64,000 nucleotides of DNA from Diphasiastrum complanatum (Eukaryota; Streptophyta; Lycopodiopsida; Lycopodiales; Lycopodiaceae): positions 35,064,361 through 35,128,360 of the forward strand of contig CM055106.1 of assembly GCA_029204225.1 (NCBI GenBank), given 5' to 3'. Shown one piece after another: positions 50,648 through 63,370 of this stretch (the stretch's first letter is position 1; the number at the start of each line of letters is the position of its first letter). A program made the position numbers and the translations under genes. Below the pieces are notes generated by a model. The model saw nothing but the letters and a program-made list of their open reading frames with translations. It ran no database searches and was not told where the DNA came from.

Positions 50648-52034
50648 CGACCAAGCAAATACGTTTGGTATTTTTGAAGAAGCAATATATACTCTTCACG
50701 TTCTTGGTCCGATTGGTGTTTATATAGATTCAAAATTTTACCTTTATTAATTTCTATTTATACATAATCTGTTTTATCTATCATCCCTTAAGTCGGGCTC
50801 ACTCTAGTTCCACCCACAACTTCTCTTGACTCAGATGTTGTTGGTATTTTCTCTTCCTTGTCAATCTCATAGCATTCTATGAAATTGATCCAGGATTCAG
50901 TAGGTCTAGCTAATGCCTTACCCCATCTCAAAAGGTGACCCCCTCTTGGACTGGATGTGAGAATAAGTTGATACTGGATCCTCCCCTTAGTCCCTATTGA
51001 CTGAAGCCCTTCTTCCTTCGAAGTATAGCTCAAGGAAGATGTAGGTGTCTCACCTTCGTACTTATCATTTTCCCATGATATGGAAATTCTTTTGTGACTT
51101 TTCCCTGTCGGTGTCTCCATCTGGTCTCTGAAGGTAATCTCCTTCTTCTTCTAGTGGGTTATAACATCGGCCTGGTAGAGCCATGGCCATCCTAAACACT
51201 TTATATGACGATTGTCTTGTAGTTTTTAATATTCTAAAATCCATAAGAAACTTATGGTCTCCAATATAAACTATAACCTAAGACAATTCTCCTATTGGTG
51301 ATCTTCTAGTTGCATCAACTAATCTTAAATGTCTTAAGGTGGGAGCTATTCTATGATGAATGCCTAATTCATATGTTGTTTCTTATATTTACACTAGATC
51401 CGGAATATATGGGTACACTATCTAAGATGCAGCCATCAATTACTACCTGAATCTCTGGTTGGCCTTCGTCACCGTAATTAACTAATCCTATGTTGACTAC
51501 TGGTAACTTTGCTTTTCTTCTCTTTTTATTTTGCAAAAACTGTTTAATTTCTTTCTTATAATATTGATTATCGTCTAATAACTATTTAAAAGTTATATTG
51601 GGCATTCTGGAAACAAGGTCTTCTACAATATCATAAGAACGGTTTCTAAGTGGCGACAGGTCTCTTGGTATCTCGCTACTTATAACTGGATCTGAAAATG
51701 TTACTTTTTTTAATATTTTAGTTTCTTCATCTAAAAGTTTTTTAGCTTTTGAACTAATATCAACATCACAACATTTTTCATTAGACCTATCAAGGTTTAA
51801 TTCTTTATTACTAGGAATTTTTACCAACTGTTCTGCGACCTTCACTTTTTCTGTCGCATTTTTCGCGTTTTTCGTGGTTTTTGCAATTTTCATCTTAGTT
51901 TTCTTTTTATCTTTAAGAGTTAAAGAATCTTTACTACTTCTTGTAGTTACTTTATTTATCTTTTCATCTAAATCTGGCCATTGATGGTCTTGATCTAATA
52001 ATTCAGACTCTACTTCTATCCTCTGAACTATCAT
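50648..52034 (-). pseudogene. Protease region of Ty3 copy B
   Basis: 51582-52034 reads SSKDSLTLKDKKKTKMK, VKIPSNKELNLDRSNEKCCD and FSDPVISSEIPRDLSPLRNR. Further left, near 51400-51470, INxxGDEGQPEIQVVIDGCILD reaches the protease Asp, then an insertion or frame change. 50788-51120 has an ORF (METPTGKSHKRISISWENDK) with no clear motif, between protease and RT. Confidence 0.6.
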
Positions 52035-52115
52035 GTTAGTGCTAGTCTTAGATGGCCGAGGGTCATCTTTCCTAGGCGAGTTTACAAACCTTGGTTTAGA
52101 CCATGGTTGTTGTGG

Positions 52116-53009
52116 CTAGAGACATTCAGTAGTGACATGCCCTTCACCTTTACAGTTAGCGCAGAGCGGCACATATCCTACTAACCTCCTGGGTTCAGGG
52201 CAATCAGGCGAATAGTGACCCGGGGCTCCGCAATTGTAGCACGAACTCCTTACTCTGGATGGTGGAGTGGAATCTTGTGTTCCGTCCCTTCGCAAAATAG
52301 TGTATTGTTGACCAGTACGCTGTTTCAATATAATGGTTTTTGGTTAGTAGGAGTTGCAGTATAAGCTACCTCCTCATGATTATTAATCGGACAGAGGAAT
52401 AGTTCCTCTTCTAAATAGTTAGTCTGTAAACTGAGATAGTTGGTCTTAGAATGACCTTCCTTCCCACAAGCGGTACACCAAACATTGGCGTTAGGCTTTG
52501 CTTTCTTTCGCTTGGCTTTAACATCAGACATTTGGACATTTAAATCACTCATTTCTTTTGCTAACAACTCTACACTTTTCCTTAATGGATCCATCTTTTC
52601 GGATTTCTCCATTCTTTTCTTCCTATCTGAGTTCCTATTCTTGGATTTCCTATAAGAAGATTCTTCTTCTGATGAAGAAGAATAAGATGAATACTTAGAA
52701 GATTCTTCCTCATCCACTGAATCATATTCTGATTCAGACTCTTCTATACGTTTCAATTTGTGCTTTTTACTACTTTTTCTTTCATTTCTCCATCTACAAG
52801 AAATTCGAGAAGTTTCGTAATTCTCGGCAGAGGCAATGACATCTTCCAAAGAAGTCATCAAACCCTGTCGACAATAACGATCCATTTTTTTAGGCAAACC
52901 GCCCAAGAACCATTCATTTTGCATAGGAACTGGATACTGGGCTCCTAACTTTCCTATTAAATTCTTAACCCTACAAGTATACTTCCTAAGTGATTCCTTC
53001 TAGAGTCTA
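52116..53009 (-). pseudogene. Gag of Ty3 copy B
   Basis: 52325-52924 encodes MQNEWFLGGLPKKMDRYCRQ, a Glu/Ser and Lys-rich region, and a knuckle-like WCTACGKEGHSKTN in which the fourth ligand is Tyr (C-x2-C-x4-H-x4-Y). 52116-52328 has the two knuckles CYNCGAPGHYSPDC and CANCKGEGHVTTEC. The N-terminal end of gag is cut at 53009 by the LTR of another Ty3 element. Confidence 0.8.
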
Positions 53010-54172
53010 TGTGACATTTGTCACATCTCATGCATGAATATCTACCTACTTTTTCCAAGTGTCCTAGTTCTAACTAGAAATGTACAAATCATCATGCATG
53101 TGTCCATTTCACTTTGTGCATGCCTTGCACGTCACTATGGATCACTTACAATTAATGCATGTGAATTGCCATGAGTTTCTTCTAGCATATTTTTGCTAAT
53201 TCTAAGTCTACAATCTATATGCAAGTTGTAATCATCAAACTAGATATGTCAAATTCATATAGCTCGAGTTCTATCTAGGCCAACTTTGGCATTTGCATTT
53301 ATGAACAACATACTTGCGTGGTACAATGTTTGTATTATTTTTGTTGGTACAATGTCAAGATGGATTATTTTTCCATTTCAAGATGTGTATTGTAAGTCCA
53401 TGTGTGAGTAATTGTTAATAAGCTTCTACCATGGCATGTGTGTTATAAGATCATGAGTAGAAGCTTTGTTTGTGCTTAATAAGTTCTAAACTTCTAAAAC
53501 TAGAAAACTTAAGTTAGAAAACTTAAGCTTAGAAATAAAAGACTCCAGGTTTAACTTAAGTTCTAAGTTTAGGAACTCAAGTTTCTAAGTTAGAAGCTGT
53601 AACACTTAGAATAGCAAGATTAGAAGGATAATTCCCATAAGTTAGTGAAAACTTATGGAAGGCCCTCTTGCTATAAGAAGAGAAGCATTTTCTTTGTAAA
53701 CAATACTTTGAGATTATGCTAATTGCAATCTTGTGATTTGATCTCTCTATTTCTTTGTGTTTCCTTTGGAAGGTGAATAGCTTGAGGGAAGGTGCTCAAC
53801 CCTCTTGTCTCCTTTTCATGGGAATTTTATTGTGGCATGTTTATATGCTTATGTAGCTGCAATTATTAATATCATTTTCCTTTGAGTGTTAGCTAGGTCC
53901 TAGATTAACGGGTTTTTGCTAGTTGGGCAAGCCTTAGCAAGCCCTAGTTTAGTTAAATCGCTTGTTAGTTGGGTAAGTCTTAAAAAGCCTAGTTAGAATG
54001 TTTTTAGTTTTTTGAGCATCAGTTGGAAAAGCCTTGATGCTCTCTCTTTCCTTTTCGTTTGTAAGTTTATGTAGATCTTAAAAAGTGGACAGACTGGTCT
54101 ACCACTTACTACAACCCGAACCATGGATATATCTAGAATAGCCACTGCAATTAATAGCATTTACCTACAACA
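53010..54172 (+). repeat. 5' LTR of Ty3 element C
   Basis: Starts TGTGACATTTGTCACA, a palindromic end, and finishes CTACAACA just before a primer site, 1163 bases. The 53480-53610 part has overlapping direct and inverted copies of AACTTAAG and CTAAGTTT. The partner LTR is not found in the window. Confidence 0.65.
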
Positions 54173-54187
54173 TTGGCGTCGTTGCTA
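54173..54187 (+). promoter_or_regulatory. Primer binding site of Ty3 element C
   Basis: TTGGCGTCGTTGCTA directly after the LTR matches the Athila/Tat class of site (TTGGCGCCGTTGCCG). Confidence 0.75.
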
Positions 54188-54712
54188 TTTTTAGGTTTTC
54201 TTACATAGCTTACTTTTCTTCTTTTTGTTGTTGCTTCCTGTTTGTGTGCGTGTTTGCATCGCCAGTTCTAGATCTGTGAAAGATTAGTCCTCTAGAAGCT
54301 CTGCAACTTATGTCTCAGAGATTTAGTTAGATTTCTACAAAACATGCACTTTTTTTCACTATTGAACTCGATTGCCAAAAAAAACCCAGTTTTAAAATTT
54401 GTCGACCATCCCATGAAATCACCCACAGTCTGAAACTTTGACATACACTCTCTGCGAATTCCTTCCTTACACAAAAATCCAAAAAAATTAAAATATCAGT
54501 ATTTTTGTTAGTGAAAACTCCCTAACAGAATTTGCGAGTACTATATTCTTCTTAATCAACCTATCTGCAAGTCGTACTCCTACCTGCAACTTCTGTTGCT
54601 TCAAAAAAGTCTAGATTCTTTCCAAAACTCACTAGTTTGCAAAACACCCAATTTTTTAATATTTTTGGCAAAACACAATACTGTACTGTTACTTTGTTCC
54701 TCACTCTACATC

Positions 54713-55470
54713 ATGTCAAGAGACTTTGCCAAATCTTCTAATCTCGATCCTTCAAGCCTGGAAAGAAGAATTTCTCGAATTGATGCACCAAATTACGATG
54801 GAGAATCTGACCCAATTAGATTTCTCCAAGACTTTGATAACGCATGTCACTTCTATGGAGACACTTCTGAAACTGAAAAGCTCAAATTGTTTCCTATGTC
54901 CTCTATGGAACCGCCAAAGAGTGGCATCTCAATTTGGAAACTCCTAATCTAATTTCTTGGAGTACCCTCAGAGACGCTCAATCAAATGTTTTAAACCATC
55001 CAAACTGACTCAAAGCCCATTCATCCAAATAACACACATCAAGATGCGTCGCAAAGAGTCCGTTAGGAGATACATTGAGCTGGCCATACGTCTAAAGGTA
55101 GAATGTGTCGATGAAAATATCACCAAACGTATGGCCATCAAATTGTTCTTGGTTGGACTCCCTAAAAGTATTCGTCGAGAGCTGAAACCAGTTGGTCTTT
55201 ATGATCAACTTAAGGATGTAATGACTGATGCCATTTGCAAAGAAGATGAGGGGTCTGATGAGGACTTTGATAACTATGAAAGAAATCCAAGAATCCTGAA
55301 TGTCTTAATATCCCAAAGCTTGAGAATACGGCCCAATCACATTGAAAACTAATCGCTGATTTCTAGAAAGCTATGAAACATATTGTTAACAAATCTTTTC
55401 TAGCAAGAGAAAATGTCTGGTGCCCTATCTGTTCGTAGAATCACACTGCTAATGAGTGCCCTCTACTGAA
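54713..55470 (+). pseudogene. Gag of Ty3 element C
   Basis: MSRDFAKSSNLDPSSLERRI, then APNYDGESDPIRFLQDF and EKLKLFPM, is Ty3 gag. A frameshift near 54900 moves the expected GTAKEWHLNL and WSTLR into another frame, and a second shift near 55000 restores KMRRKESVRRYIELAIRLKV. It ends with a single knuckle-like CPICS*NHTANEC containing a stop. Homologous parts occur at 25053-25241 on the minus strand. The element breaks off about 55560. Confidence 0.7.
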
Positions 55471-55559
55471 AACCCATTTCCCATTAGCACCCAGAACTAT
55501 TGTGCATTTTATTGATCCAAATTCCATAGATCCAGCTGATGAAAGTCTAGCAAATTCAC

Positions 55560-58170
55560 ACGTGTGGGGAACCACAAGAAATGTGTGAATGATCTTTACC
55601 ATGCTTTGTGATGGCACACAGATCACCTGTAGAGCAATCCTGCAATCTACCAACAGATCTGTGGCTAGAGCACAATCTAGAATGCTACAGATCAAAGCTA
55701 CATTAATTCCTCACAAATAGGGAATGTGCACAAGCAAGATCATGTATGAAGAAGACACAAAATCTGAATTAGAGAGAGAATACAATTTCAGGCAACATAG
55801 AATGAGATCTAAATGGACATTATGACATTACCAATGCTTGATTCTTTATTAGAAATGAGTGAGAATGATATGTACATATATAGGAGAGCCAAAATTCTTG
55901 GTACTTCTTGCATTCAATGCATTATCTACATCTATTCAAGTGCAAACTACATTCTCAACTATGAGCCTACAAAACTACATGCATGTGTCCATTAGAGTAT
56001 TTGCATGTCTTGCATGTCTCAATATAAACTTAGCTCAAGTTTCTACTAGGTCATATTTGACCAATTCCATGTGAAATTCTACATGCTTGTCAATCTAGAC
56101 ATTGTCAACATTATTGCATGTGCACAACCACATATGACTCCGACTCAGATCTAGACCCTCGTGACGAGGTAACATGCAAGTCCACGCACACTCATGCAAA
56201 CTAACACGAATGATAAAACATCAAATATATGACCAAGGCCTACCCATATGTGGTATCCTATCGTACCAACACCTCTGCCACCTGTAGATCCGCTGCTACA
56301 CCACTGGTCACCAAATCAGGTCCCTGACCATGACTCTGCACCTGTACCCAAGATGCCCTCACGTCCAAGCATATCCAACTGCCCGATAAGCCCTGAAAGC
56401 TAATCCCCATCCATTCCCCATGCTTGACGTTGCCAACTCTGATTTGACCAGTATGTAGGCCTCCCACCAAGGAGCCTATCTCACCAGAACATCCATCATG
56501 TCAATCCAAACCAAAGCAAACTAGATCCACTATCATGATGAACAACTCACCATGATCCATAGCATATCAGATAGGACAGCTCCAGAACCATGTACCCTGT
56601 ACCATCTAATTACCAAGTATCCATTACCTATTGATAGCTCCCCAAGAATCTGTCCGCCTATAGTGCAACTAGACTCCAACTGGATCTAACCAAAGACTGC
56701 ATTCTGCTTACCAAATAATGATGGATAAAAACAACATGTGATGCCAACCTGCAGATCACTATGCATATAACCATGCACCTCACCTGATCACTTGCCACCA
56801 AAGTATCAGCTGTCACTCCCTAAGCAACCATCTCCATCCCTGTTGGCTCACAACCATGGGCATGTTGGATCCACATCACCCTCTAATGCACTCCATGCAC
56901 TCAAGATATGTACCACCCCAAGTACACTCCATGCCACCTACCTCCAAGTAGTCTTGACCCATTCCTAGGTCACCACACATGATGCACCAGTTGAAGAACA
57001 TCATCCATATATCAAATGACATATCATACATGAGCAACTATAGCATCTCCCATAGTGCCACCCCAATGGACTCGTCATCCACATATTATGCCCACCTGAT
57101 GTCTCCAATCTTGGTCACCATCCTGCTAGACAAGCCGAACTCCAAAGCATCACCTGCTCTACTTGGCTCCTAGCATCTGCTCGCTCTCCCTGGCTATGTG
57201 CCACCCGATACCATGCCAACGCAAGCTCATCCATGAGTCGCCGCTCACGGGATCCTGTGACCAATGTCTCCCTGACTGTACTGAGTGAGATATATGGCTC
57301 TGAGTGACTCCCTCTAGGCTTATCTCTAATCTCACCACCTGAGAATATGCAACATGGAAATTCCAACACCTGTGCCAAGCCTAGACTCCTGCAAATACAA
57401 CCAAATGCATGAAAGATTTAAGTAGCTTATCCACGCCCATGATGGTAGATGCCTCCCCATCGATGCCAATGTCCAATGACTGGGCCCCTGCTGTAATGCC
57501 AACTTGTACTCCCAAATGAGCACACATGAAGTCCTCACCATCAATGTCCCCTCTAGTAGATCACTAGCAAAACACCCATCATGGTGCTTGCCCTCCTATC
57601 GCACCCCATGCGATCTCCATCAGCTCTCCATCCTAGAGCTGGCTCCCAAAGCTTCACGCTTTGCCCATTTGCATTTGCAGGTTCCTAATTCCATCATGAA
57701 TCCCACTTGTAAGTCCTGTTCGTGCCAATGACTCAAGTCCATCCACAAATAGCTGCCTCCTGATGATCATCCCATGTCATCCTATAGTGTTATTCCTATC
57801 AAGTATCCAATGTCATCCCTAATCTCAAAGATCTGAGCATCTACTCTATAGTGCCCACCTGTATTTTTCCAAGCTAGCTCCAAACTATTCCTGTGAATGA
57901 TTCCAGACCATTCCCTGAGAATACACTGAGATGTGAACTCCAAAGCCACCATCAAGTCCCTCACATGACTATGCATGTCAATATTCCTCCAAGTGAACCT
58001 GTGAGATCTTCCATGGTCCAAACCAAACGATTTGCACCCTACTATCACTAGAATCTGCACCCCTGATGCAATCATGATATGGCAAATTGACTTGACTTAC
58101 CCAGAATAGGCAGTTGAAGTGTATCCCTTTGATAACAAACCTAATACACTACTCCACAGCTACAATGACT
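55560..58170. other. Unassigned repeat-like interval
   Basis: No coding region can be supported. The plus strand is rich in C relative to G between about 56150 and 58100 (many CCAT/CACC words), which creates several 60-100 codon frames on the minus strand with no recognisable motif. It might be LTR or leader sequence of the minus-strand copia element at 58.2-60.7 kb. A CACACGTGTG palindrome sits near 55558. Confidence 0.4.
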
Positions 58171-58992
58171 TGATCAAAATTGACTTACCGATTGCAAAAC
58201 CACAAAATCATCATAGTCACCACTCCCAAGAGTCTCCAAACTGTGATTATTAATCTGTTGTTCATCCTCTGCATGTCTCACACAGCTCTCGTCCAATGCA
58301 AGTCCGCTATCTTGACCAATTGCTTCCAACTGGTACCACCTCGCACTTTGATCACCTATGACTGCCAATATGTGTGTACCTTCAAGCTAGCTGTCCATAA
58401 GCTTCAAAAGAACAAAAAGTACCAAACAGAAAAAGGAAGACAACCAAAACGTTTGCCTCCTCCTCTACAACCTCCCTTCCGAGGGACTGGGCATCTGTTT
58501 GCACTTCAACTTTTTTTAACATGCGCCTCGTCAAAATGAACTCATCATCTACTTCTTTTATCTCCTCTTCATTGGGAGGAGTCCGTGTCCGCAACTCAAC
58601 CAAGCACTTCTCCAGCTCATACCTCATCCTTGATTACTTGGACGCTCTGATCTTTCTGCGACTCTCTGATTCATCGCCTCCACTTCAGGCATATATCCTG
58701 GAGGGGACAGAGCAGCGTGGGACACACTATCTTCACCTCCGAACTTGCTGGAGTGTTGTCTCTTGCCTCCAACTCCTGGCTACCCACTCTGAGGGGGCCC
58801 GTTCGCCCTGTTCCAATTTTCCAGCTTTTTATGTAGGCCATCCTTCTTGTTGCTACACATTGCAATCAAATTCTTGCCAAATCTCGCCCATGCTATCTTG
58901 TGATAGGCAGAGTCCAATTTGGTTGCCTTGCAGCACTCAAAGGCATAACATTTGGCGAATCTAGTTGTGATTTCACCGTAGGAGGGAGGAGC
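58171..58992 (-). pseudogene. Decayed 3' part of copia family 4 gag
   Basis: Continuing the gag frames leftwards, I see a Cys/His region (KCYAFECCKATKLDSAYH) and Gly/Pro-rich and Glu/Val-rich pieces with many stops. No protease or later domain is found. Confidence 0.35.
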
Positions 58993-59511
58993 CTAGTACC
59001 CCTTGTGGAACAACAGACGACAATCATCCACAAATTGTGGATGTAGTTGGTTAAGATATATCTTAACTTTTTTTTTTTGTATCTTAGCCCTGCTCCAAAA
59101 TTGTGTAGCTAAAGGAATCATATTCCTGATAAAGGAAGTGAGGTCTTTACCATCCCACTGTAGGTTTGTCGGCTGAACTTCAAGCAGCATGATCTGATTG
59201 CATGATTTTGTCTAAAATCTTGTGAGTAAAGTTTCTCACATGTCTTTTGCTTTAGAGAGCGTAGCCAGGTCAAGAGTCAAGCTATTCTCGATGGATGATG
59301 ATAACACAGCTATTGCCTTGTCATTCTTCTCCCTCCATTCGCATAGCTCCTTGCCTGTAGTTATAGGCATCTCCTCGGTGCCATCTACCTAGGAAAATAA
59401 ACCTTCTCCCTTTAGTATCAGCGAGGCCGTAACCTTCCATGCTAGGAAGTTAGATCCTGATGAGTCGAGAATTGTACAAATCTCGGATTGTATGCTGCTT
59501 ATTGAAGCCAT
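58993..59511 (-). pseudogene. Copia family 4 gag, N-terminal
   Basis: Starting at 59511: MASISSIQSEICTILD, then SNFLAWKVTASLILKGEGLF, WREKNDKAIAVLSSSI and LTLDLATLSKAKD, the standard copia gag opening. Stops occur at the Gln position after LFS and in two other places. The last piece, MLLEVQPTNLQWDGKDLTSF, is open to 58993. It would have formed particles; it is now dead. Confidence 0.75.
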
Positions 59512-59608
59512 TGCTATGAATTGTGTTCTCACTTGTTGATGGTTTTTTGTTTGAATGCTTAGCCTCCTAGATCTGATAGCTTTGCGGCTATGTCAGCAAC
59601 TATGACAT

Positions 59609-59620
59609 GCTTTGATACCA
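59609..59620 (-). promoter_or_regulatory. Primer binding site of copia family 4
   Basis: The minus strand reads TGGTATCAAAGC, one base from the LTR end at 59622. Confidence 0.8.
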
Positions 59621-59621
59621 C

Positions 59622-60666
59622 TGATGGAAAGTGCAAAATGAAATTCCAGCCAAAATTTTGGTGACAAACTGATGGGAGTCTCTCCAACGCTTCGCAAAAT
59701 CTTCACGAAACTATTCTGATCATGACTAATTTATGTTCGAGAAGAATTTGCGAAAAGATCAATCAAGCTCTGTAACGAAATGAAACAAAACGAAACAAAA
59801 CGAAATGAAACTAGACAAAACAAAGCCATCAGTTCTGAAATTGATTTATGTTGAAAGCCAAGTGATCGCGAAATGAAGCGAAACGAAACATGAAGCGAAA
59901 ACAGTCGCGAACTAGATTAGTTCGTGTGGAATTCAGATATGATTGATGGTCATTGCAGGTTGTATCATTCCTACAATCCTCCAGAATGTAGACAGACACT
60001 ATTGATCTACGTTATAGATTAATATAGCATTCGACAAGATTGAACTAGTGTGCAAAATTGAATAAACAAGTAAATGAGATACACAAACAATAGCAGACAA
60101 AAATTCATTCAAGGTCATACAATCATTCAGAATAATATTTTTATAACATCTACGATATAATCTATTGATCCTCTTGATCTCAAGCACAAATCCACACAGT
60201 GCATTGGCGTGAGAGAAATACAATTCTCCCACGAATAGTGTCTTGCTTACTAGTGGATCTGCTGATCCTCTTAAAAAATTGTCTCACTCACAGGCGGACA
60301 TGTATTCTGTATATTTTCGTCTTACTCATTTTATGCATTAAGCAGAATGTACGCATCGAGTAACTTCTCTGATCAGACTGATTAAACATCTAACTAATCA
60401 TGGATTACAAGAGTGGCAGATTAGCCACGTCCTAAAGCACTTCTGCTGATGTCACGATGTCAGATCAAATATTTGTACCCCATGGTACTTGGTTGATGTT
60501 CTTGGTCTTTTGTGGAGCATGAATGATTTTGTGTTGCGAAACAATTTCGTGTCATGTGTCACGAAATTGTTGTGAACATTTTTGATTCGTGTGTCTTTTT
60601 TGTCAAGCTGAAATTCAGGGTTGAAAGCTAGCAAAGCTTTGGCAATTGAAACATTTTGTTTCTTCA
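59622..60666 (-). repeat. 5' LTR of copia family 4
   Basis: 1045 bases, starting TGATGG and ending TTCTTCA on the plus strand. The right end is supported by the fragment at 44637-45033 stopping at the same point. It has a cluster of (A/C)AAACGAAA words (59770-59910). Confidence 0.6.
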
Positions 60667-61205
60667 AAGCTTGTTAGATCAATGTCCTCCTATAAGAGCT
60701 TGGTTTCCTCCTCACCAAAGAACTCCCAACTCTTTGACTCCTCCAAATATACCTAAGAGAAAGCGTACCCAAGTTGAGTCTGTCTCGGTTGATGCTTCTG
60801 TCTCTCCTATAACAAAAACTAGGAAATTCAAAAGCATGACTCCCAAAGACACAGGTTCAAAAGTCTTGAAAAAACCCTCTCCTCCCTCAGTTAGCTTGAA
60901 TTTGCTTGGAGTTACCATTAAGCTCGATGCGTCTAGTAGAGACATTGCAAAAATGAGTGCCTTAATTCATGAAAACAAAAAAGTCCAAGAAACTACATTC
61001 ATCTTGGACATTGAACAGTGTGAGAGGCCACCTATTGACCCTCTTGCTAATGACAAGCCCTTGGAGGTCAGGGAACCTAACAGCTCCCATGTACATAATT
61101 TGAAAATAAAATTTAAAGGCCACACTCAGGCCATTGTAACCCCATTTGTATTGTTCTTGTTGATCCTACTATCTGCCCCACAACAACAAATTTTGATGTT
61201 AAATT
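60667..61205 (+). pseudogene. ParB/sulfiredoxin-like gene, N-terminal part
   Basis: The frame reads PPNIPKRKRTQVES (likely nuclear localisation signal), a Ser/Thr-rich region, then VTIKLDASSRDIAKMSALIH, TTFILDIEQCERPPIDP and HNLKIKFKGHTQAIV. Near 61135 the conserved sequence moves to another frame (PICIVLVDPT, then FDVKLINSY), where it stays until about 61215. The gene begins immediately beside the LTR end at 60666, so its true start may be lost. Confidence 0.45.
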
Positions 61206-61552
61206 AATTAATTCTTATAGATTTTTTGGTTTTGGGTGGGATCCATAGTTTACAAGCTCGAAAAGAGCCATCTCTAGAATATCCCCACATAATGTCCTTT
61301 AGGCAAGTTAGTGCCATTGTTTTTGTTGGCCTGAGTGTTGAGGAGGCCAAGCTCCTTGCTTGGAATCACAACATTAATCAATATTACAGACTTAACATGA
61401 CGGTTATTCAAAGAGTAAGATTTTTTCACAAGGAGTATCTTAGACTCCACAAAGAGGACGACCAAACAAATATACAGCTGAAGTGCCTCTACGCTCAAGA
61501 GACTGGGCTTCCTTTTGATGAGAAGACTCTAGTCACCTCTTTGACAAAATAG
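61206..61552 (+). pseudogene. ParB/sulfiredoxin-like core with GGxHSLxA motif
   Basis: After a second frame change near 61215, the frame is FLVLGGIHSLQARKE, then VSAIVFVGLSVEEAKLLAWN, then HNINQYYRLNMTVIQRVRFF. A beta strand followed by GGxHxLxA, then VxVxxGLSxEEAxxLAxxHN, is the signature of the ParB/Srx fold (GxHRxxAxxx...LTxxExxxLxxxxN). In bacteria this fold binds CTP or ATP; eukaryotic members are little studied. My assignment is by motif. Two frameshifts within 100 bases mean the gene is decayed or assembled with errors. Confidence 0.45.
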
Positions 61553-61672
61553 GATAATTTTTTTCAGCTAGTCTTTTAAACTAGACAAGTGATTTTTTTT
61601 AACTTTTAATCTTTTTGAATCTGTCAAATTTTTTAGGTCCAATTTTTGAGTATTTAATATTTACACTAATTT

Positions 61673-62135
61673 TTGTTTCATATCTGGAATTTGGTTGATA
61701 AAATTTTTGACAAATGGGACAAGTTTGAGTTCAAGGGACAAATTTCGAAAGGGTGTCCACTTCAAAGAAAAAAACAACTTAGCCGACTCTTGCTCTCATC
61801 CCTCAGGATATGGGAATATCTGAGTGGAAGAACATGCAAGACATTCCTTCCTAGGATGTCATGGTGAGCGTCCTCTTAAGAGTGGCAGATGGACAGCTCA
61901 TCCTTGCAGAAATGGAAAAAGAGTTTCAAAGATAGTTTTCATTCAATTTCTTTTCTAATTTCAGTTATCATATAATTGAAGAATTATTAATTTCATTTTC
62001 TTTCAGACACTTTTCATGAGAGTACAAGAGGCCAGCCTAAATTGTCAGAATTAGGCAGAATGCCAGGCCTTGTACCCGAACAACTTCAAGGATGAAGAGC
62101 TTCAAAGATTTTTGATTTTATTTAGAGACATGGTA
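61673..62135 (+). pseudogene. ParB-like gene, downstream exons
   Basis: In spliced-looking pieces: KFEFKGQISKGCPLQ near 61720, PQDMGISEWKNMQDIPS (stop) then MVSVLLRVADGQLILAEMEK (61800-61930), and LFMRVQEASLNCQN (stop) then YPNNFKDEELQRFLILFRDM ending at a GTATGT donor at 62136. The reading frame changes several times, but the coding character is plain, so it is a degenerate multi-exon gene. Confidence 0.4.
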
Positions 62136-62460
62136 TGTTTACATTTCAAAACTATTTGTGCTAAGCCTGAGTATTTGTCTTTAAAGATTTTAAGTTATTA
62201 TTCTTTTGAACTGCTTTAACCATGCTTAGCATAAGATTCTCTAAAAAGTCGTTAATTTTATGATTTAGAGAAATTTATATCCATGCTAGGCATAAGTTTA
62301 TTCTAACATATGCAATTTCTTACTTTTTCAGAGTTTTGAAGATAAGAAGAGTGGGTAGCTTTTTGAGCAATTTAGGTTCCACCTTCAAAGAGCAAAAGCT
62401 GAGAAAAGACAAAGGGAGAGTCATCAGGTTGGGGACACGAGCGTCGATGAAGTTTATCAC
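62136..62460. other. Candidate intron and last exon of the ParB-like gene
   Basis: A further coding-like piece follows a TTTTCAG near 62331 (SFEDKKSG, stop, LFEQFRFHLQRAKAEKRQRE). It runs into the LTR-like fragment at 62461. Confidence 0.35.
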
Positions 62461-62558
62461 ACAAAAGACGAGATTATTCTCTCTCTTGGAGAACCATCAA
62501 ACCTTTTACTACTTAATTCATCGATTTTGTGAAAATCTATAACGACTAGGCTACCACA
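62461..62558 (+). repeat. LTR-end fragment of the Athila/Tat-like family
   Basis: Near match to 25957-26056, ending at CTACCACA. The sequence after it (CTTCGGAATTTTTGCTC and so on, to about 62840) resembles the element linker at 27851-28800 rather than a primer site. Confidence 0.55.
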
Positions 62559-62928
62559 GCGAACGAGGACAATCCCCATTTATATTGGATGACCTTCGGA
62601 ATTTTTGCTCTCTCTTCGTATTTTTCTCAAAAAGCCGAAGGTGCTCTTAAAAAGGCAAAGGTATACAGTTTAAGTCATGAAAATAGATGACCTTCGGAAA
62701 TTTTTTGTCTCTTAATATTTTTCTAAAAAAGCGAAAAAATTTAAGGTGTTAAAAATTGTTAATCTTTTGAACTGCACAAGTTAAACTTTGAACTATGCAA
62801 GTGTCGCATTTCGAAGAAATGCGAAAAAGCTGAAGCTGTTGAAAACATAGTGTATTTCTGCAGACTGTCAAAAAAGTAATGTATTTCTGCAGACTTGTTC
62901 TATATGTTAATTTCATGAAAGTTGTTGA
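62559..62928. other. Linker-like sequence
   Basis: Contains two CCTTCGG/CCGAAGG words and a short direct duplication (TGTATTTCTGCAGACT near 62849 and 62879). No gene. Confidence 0.4.
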
Positions 62929-63370
62929 AGATGGCCAAGTCTTTAATGACTTCAAGTTATTGAGCTTAACATCTGAACTTAAAATTATGATAGGATTGGT
63001 TACCCTTTGCTGAAGATTAGCCGGAAGCCCATTATAGACGTTCTTCAAATAAATTGGATGTCTAAGGTTGTGATTCCTGCAAGTATCAGATGAGCAGACA
63101 TAGAACTAAAGTTGGTTTCACCTGACCCTAGATCAATGATCAATAAACATGCAGGAAGAATCATGAAATAGAAATTAGTCATTCACCAAGGAGACAACTG
63201 TGGGCTTAATTTCCAACACAAATTGCTAGATTTAGGTGTATTTTACCCTTTCCTCTAACTCTACTCCACTTTTAACACAAATCCCACTAATTCTAGTTCA
63301 ACTAACTTTAAACACAAGCATTCAACATGATTGAGGGTGAAAGATGAAGAAAAGAAGAGAAGAGAGAGGG
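62929..63370 (+). repeat. Long inverted repeat, left arm
   Basis: Starts AGATGGCCAAGTCTTTAATG. Its reverse complement recurs at 63556-64000 with few mismatches and small indels. Contains fragments of short frames but no recognised domain. Confidence 0.92.

Noticed and set aside
56258..58075. Several 60-100 codon frames on the minus strand
   Set aside because: They follow from C-rich plus-strand composition; none has a recognisable motif.
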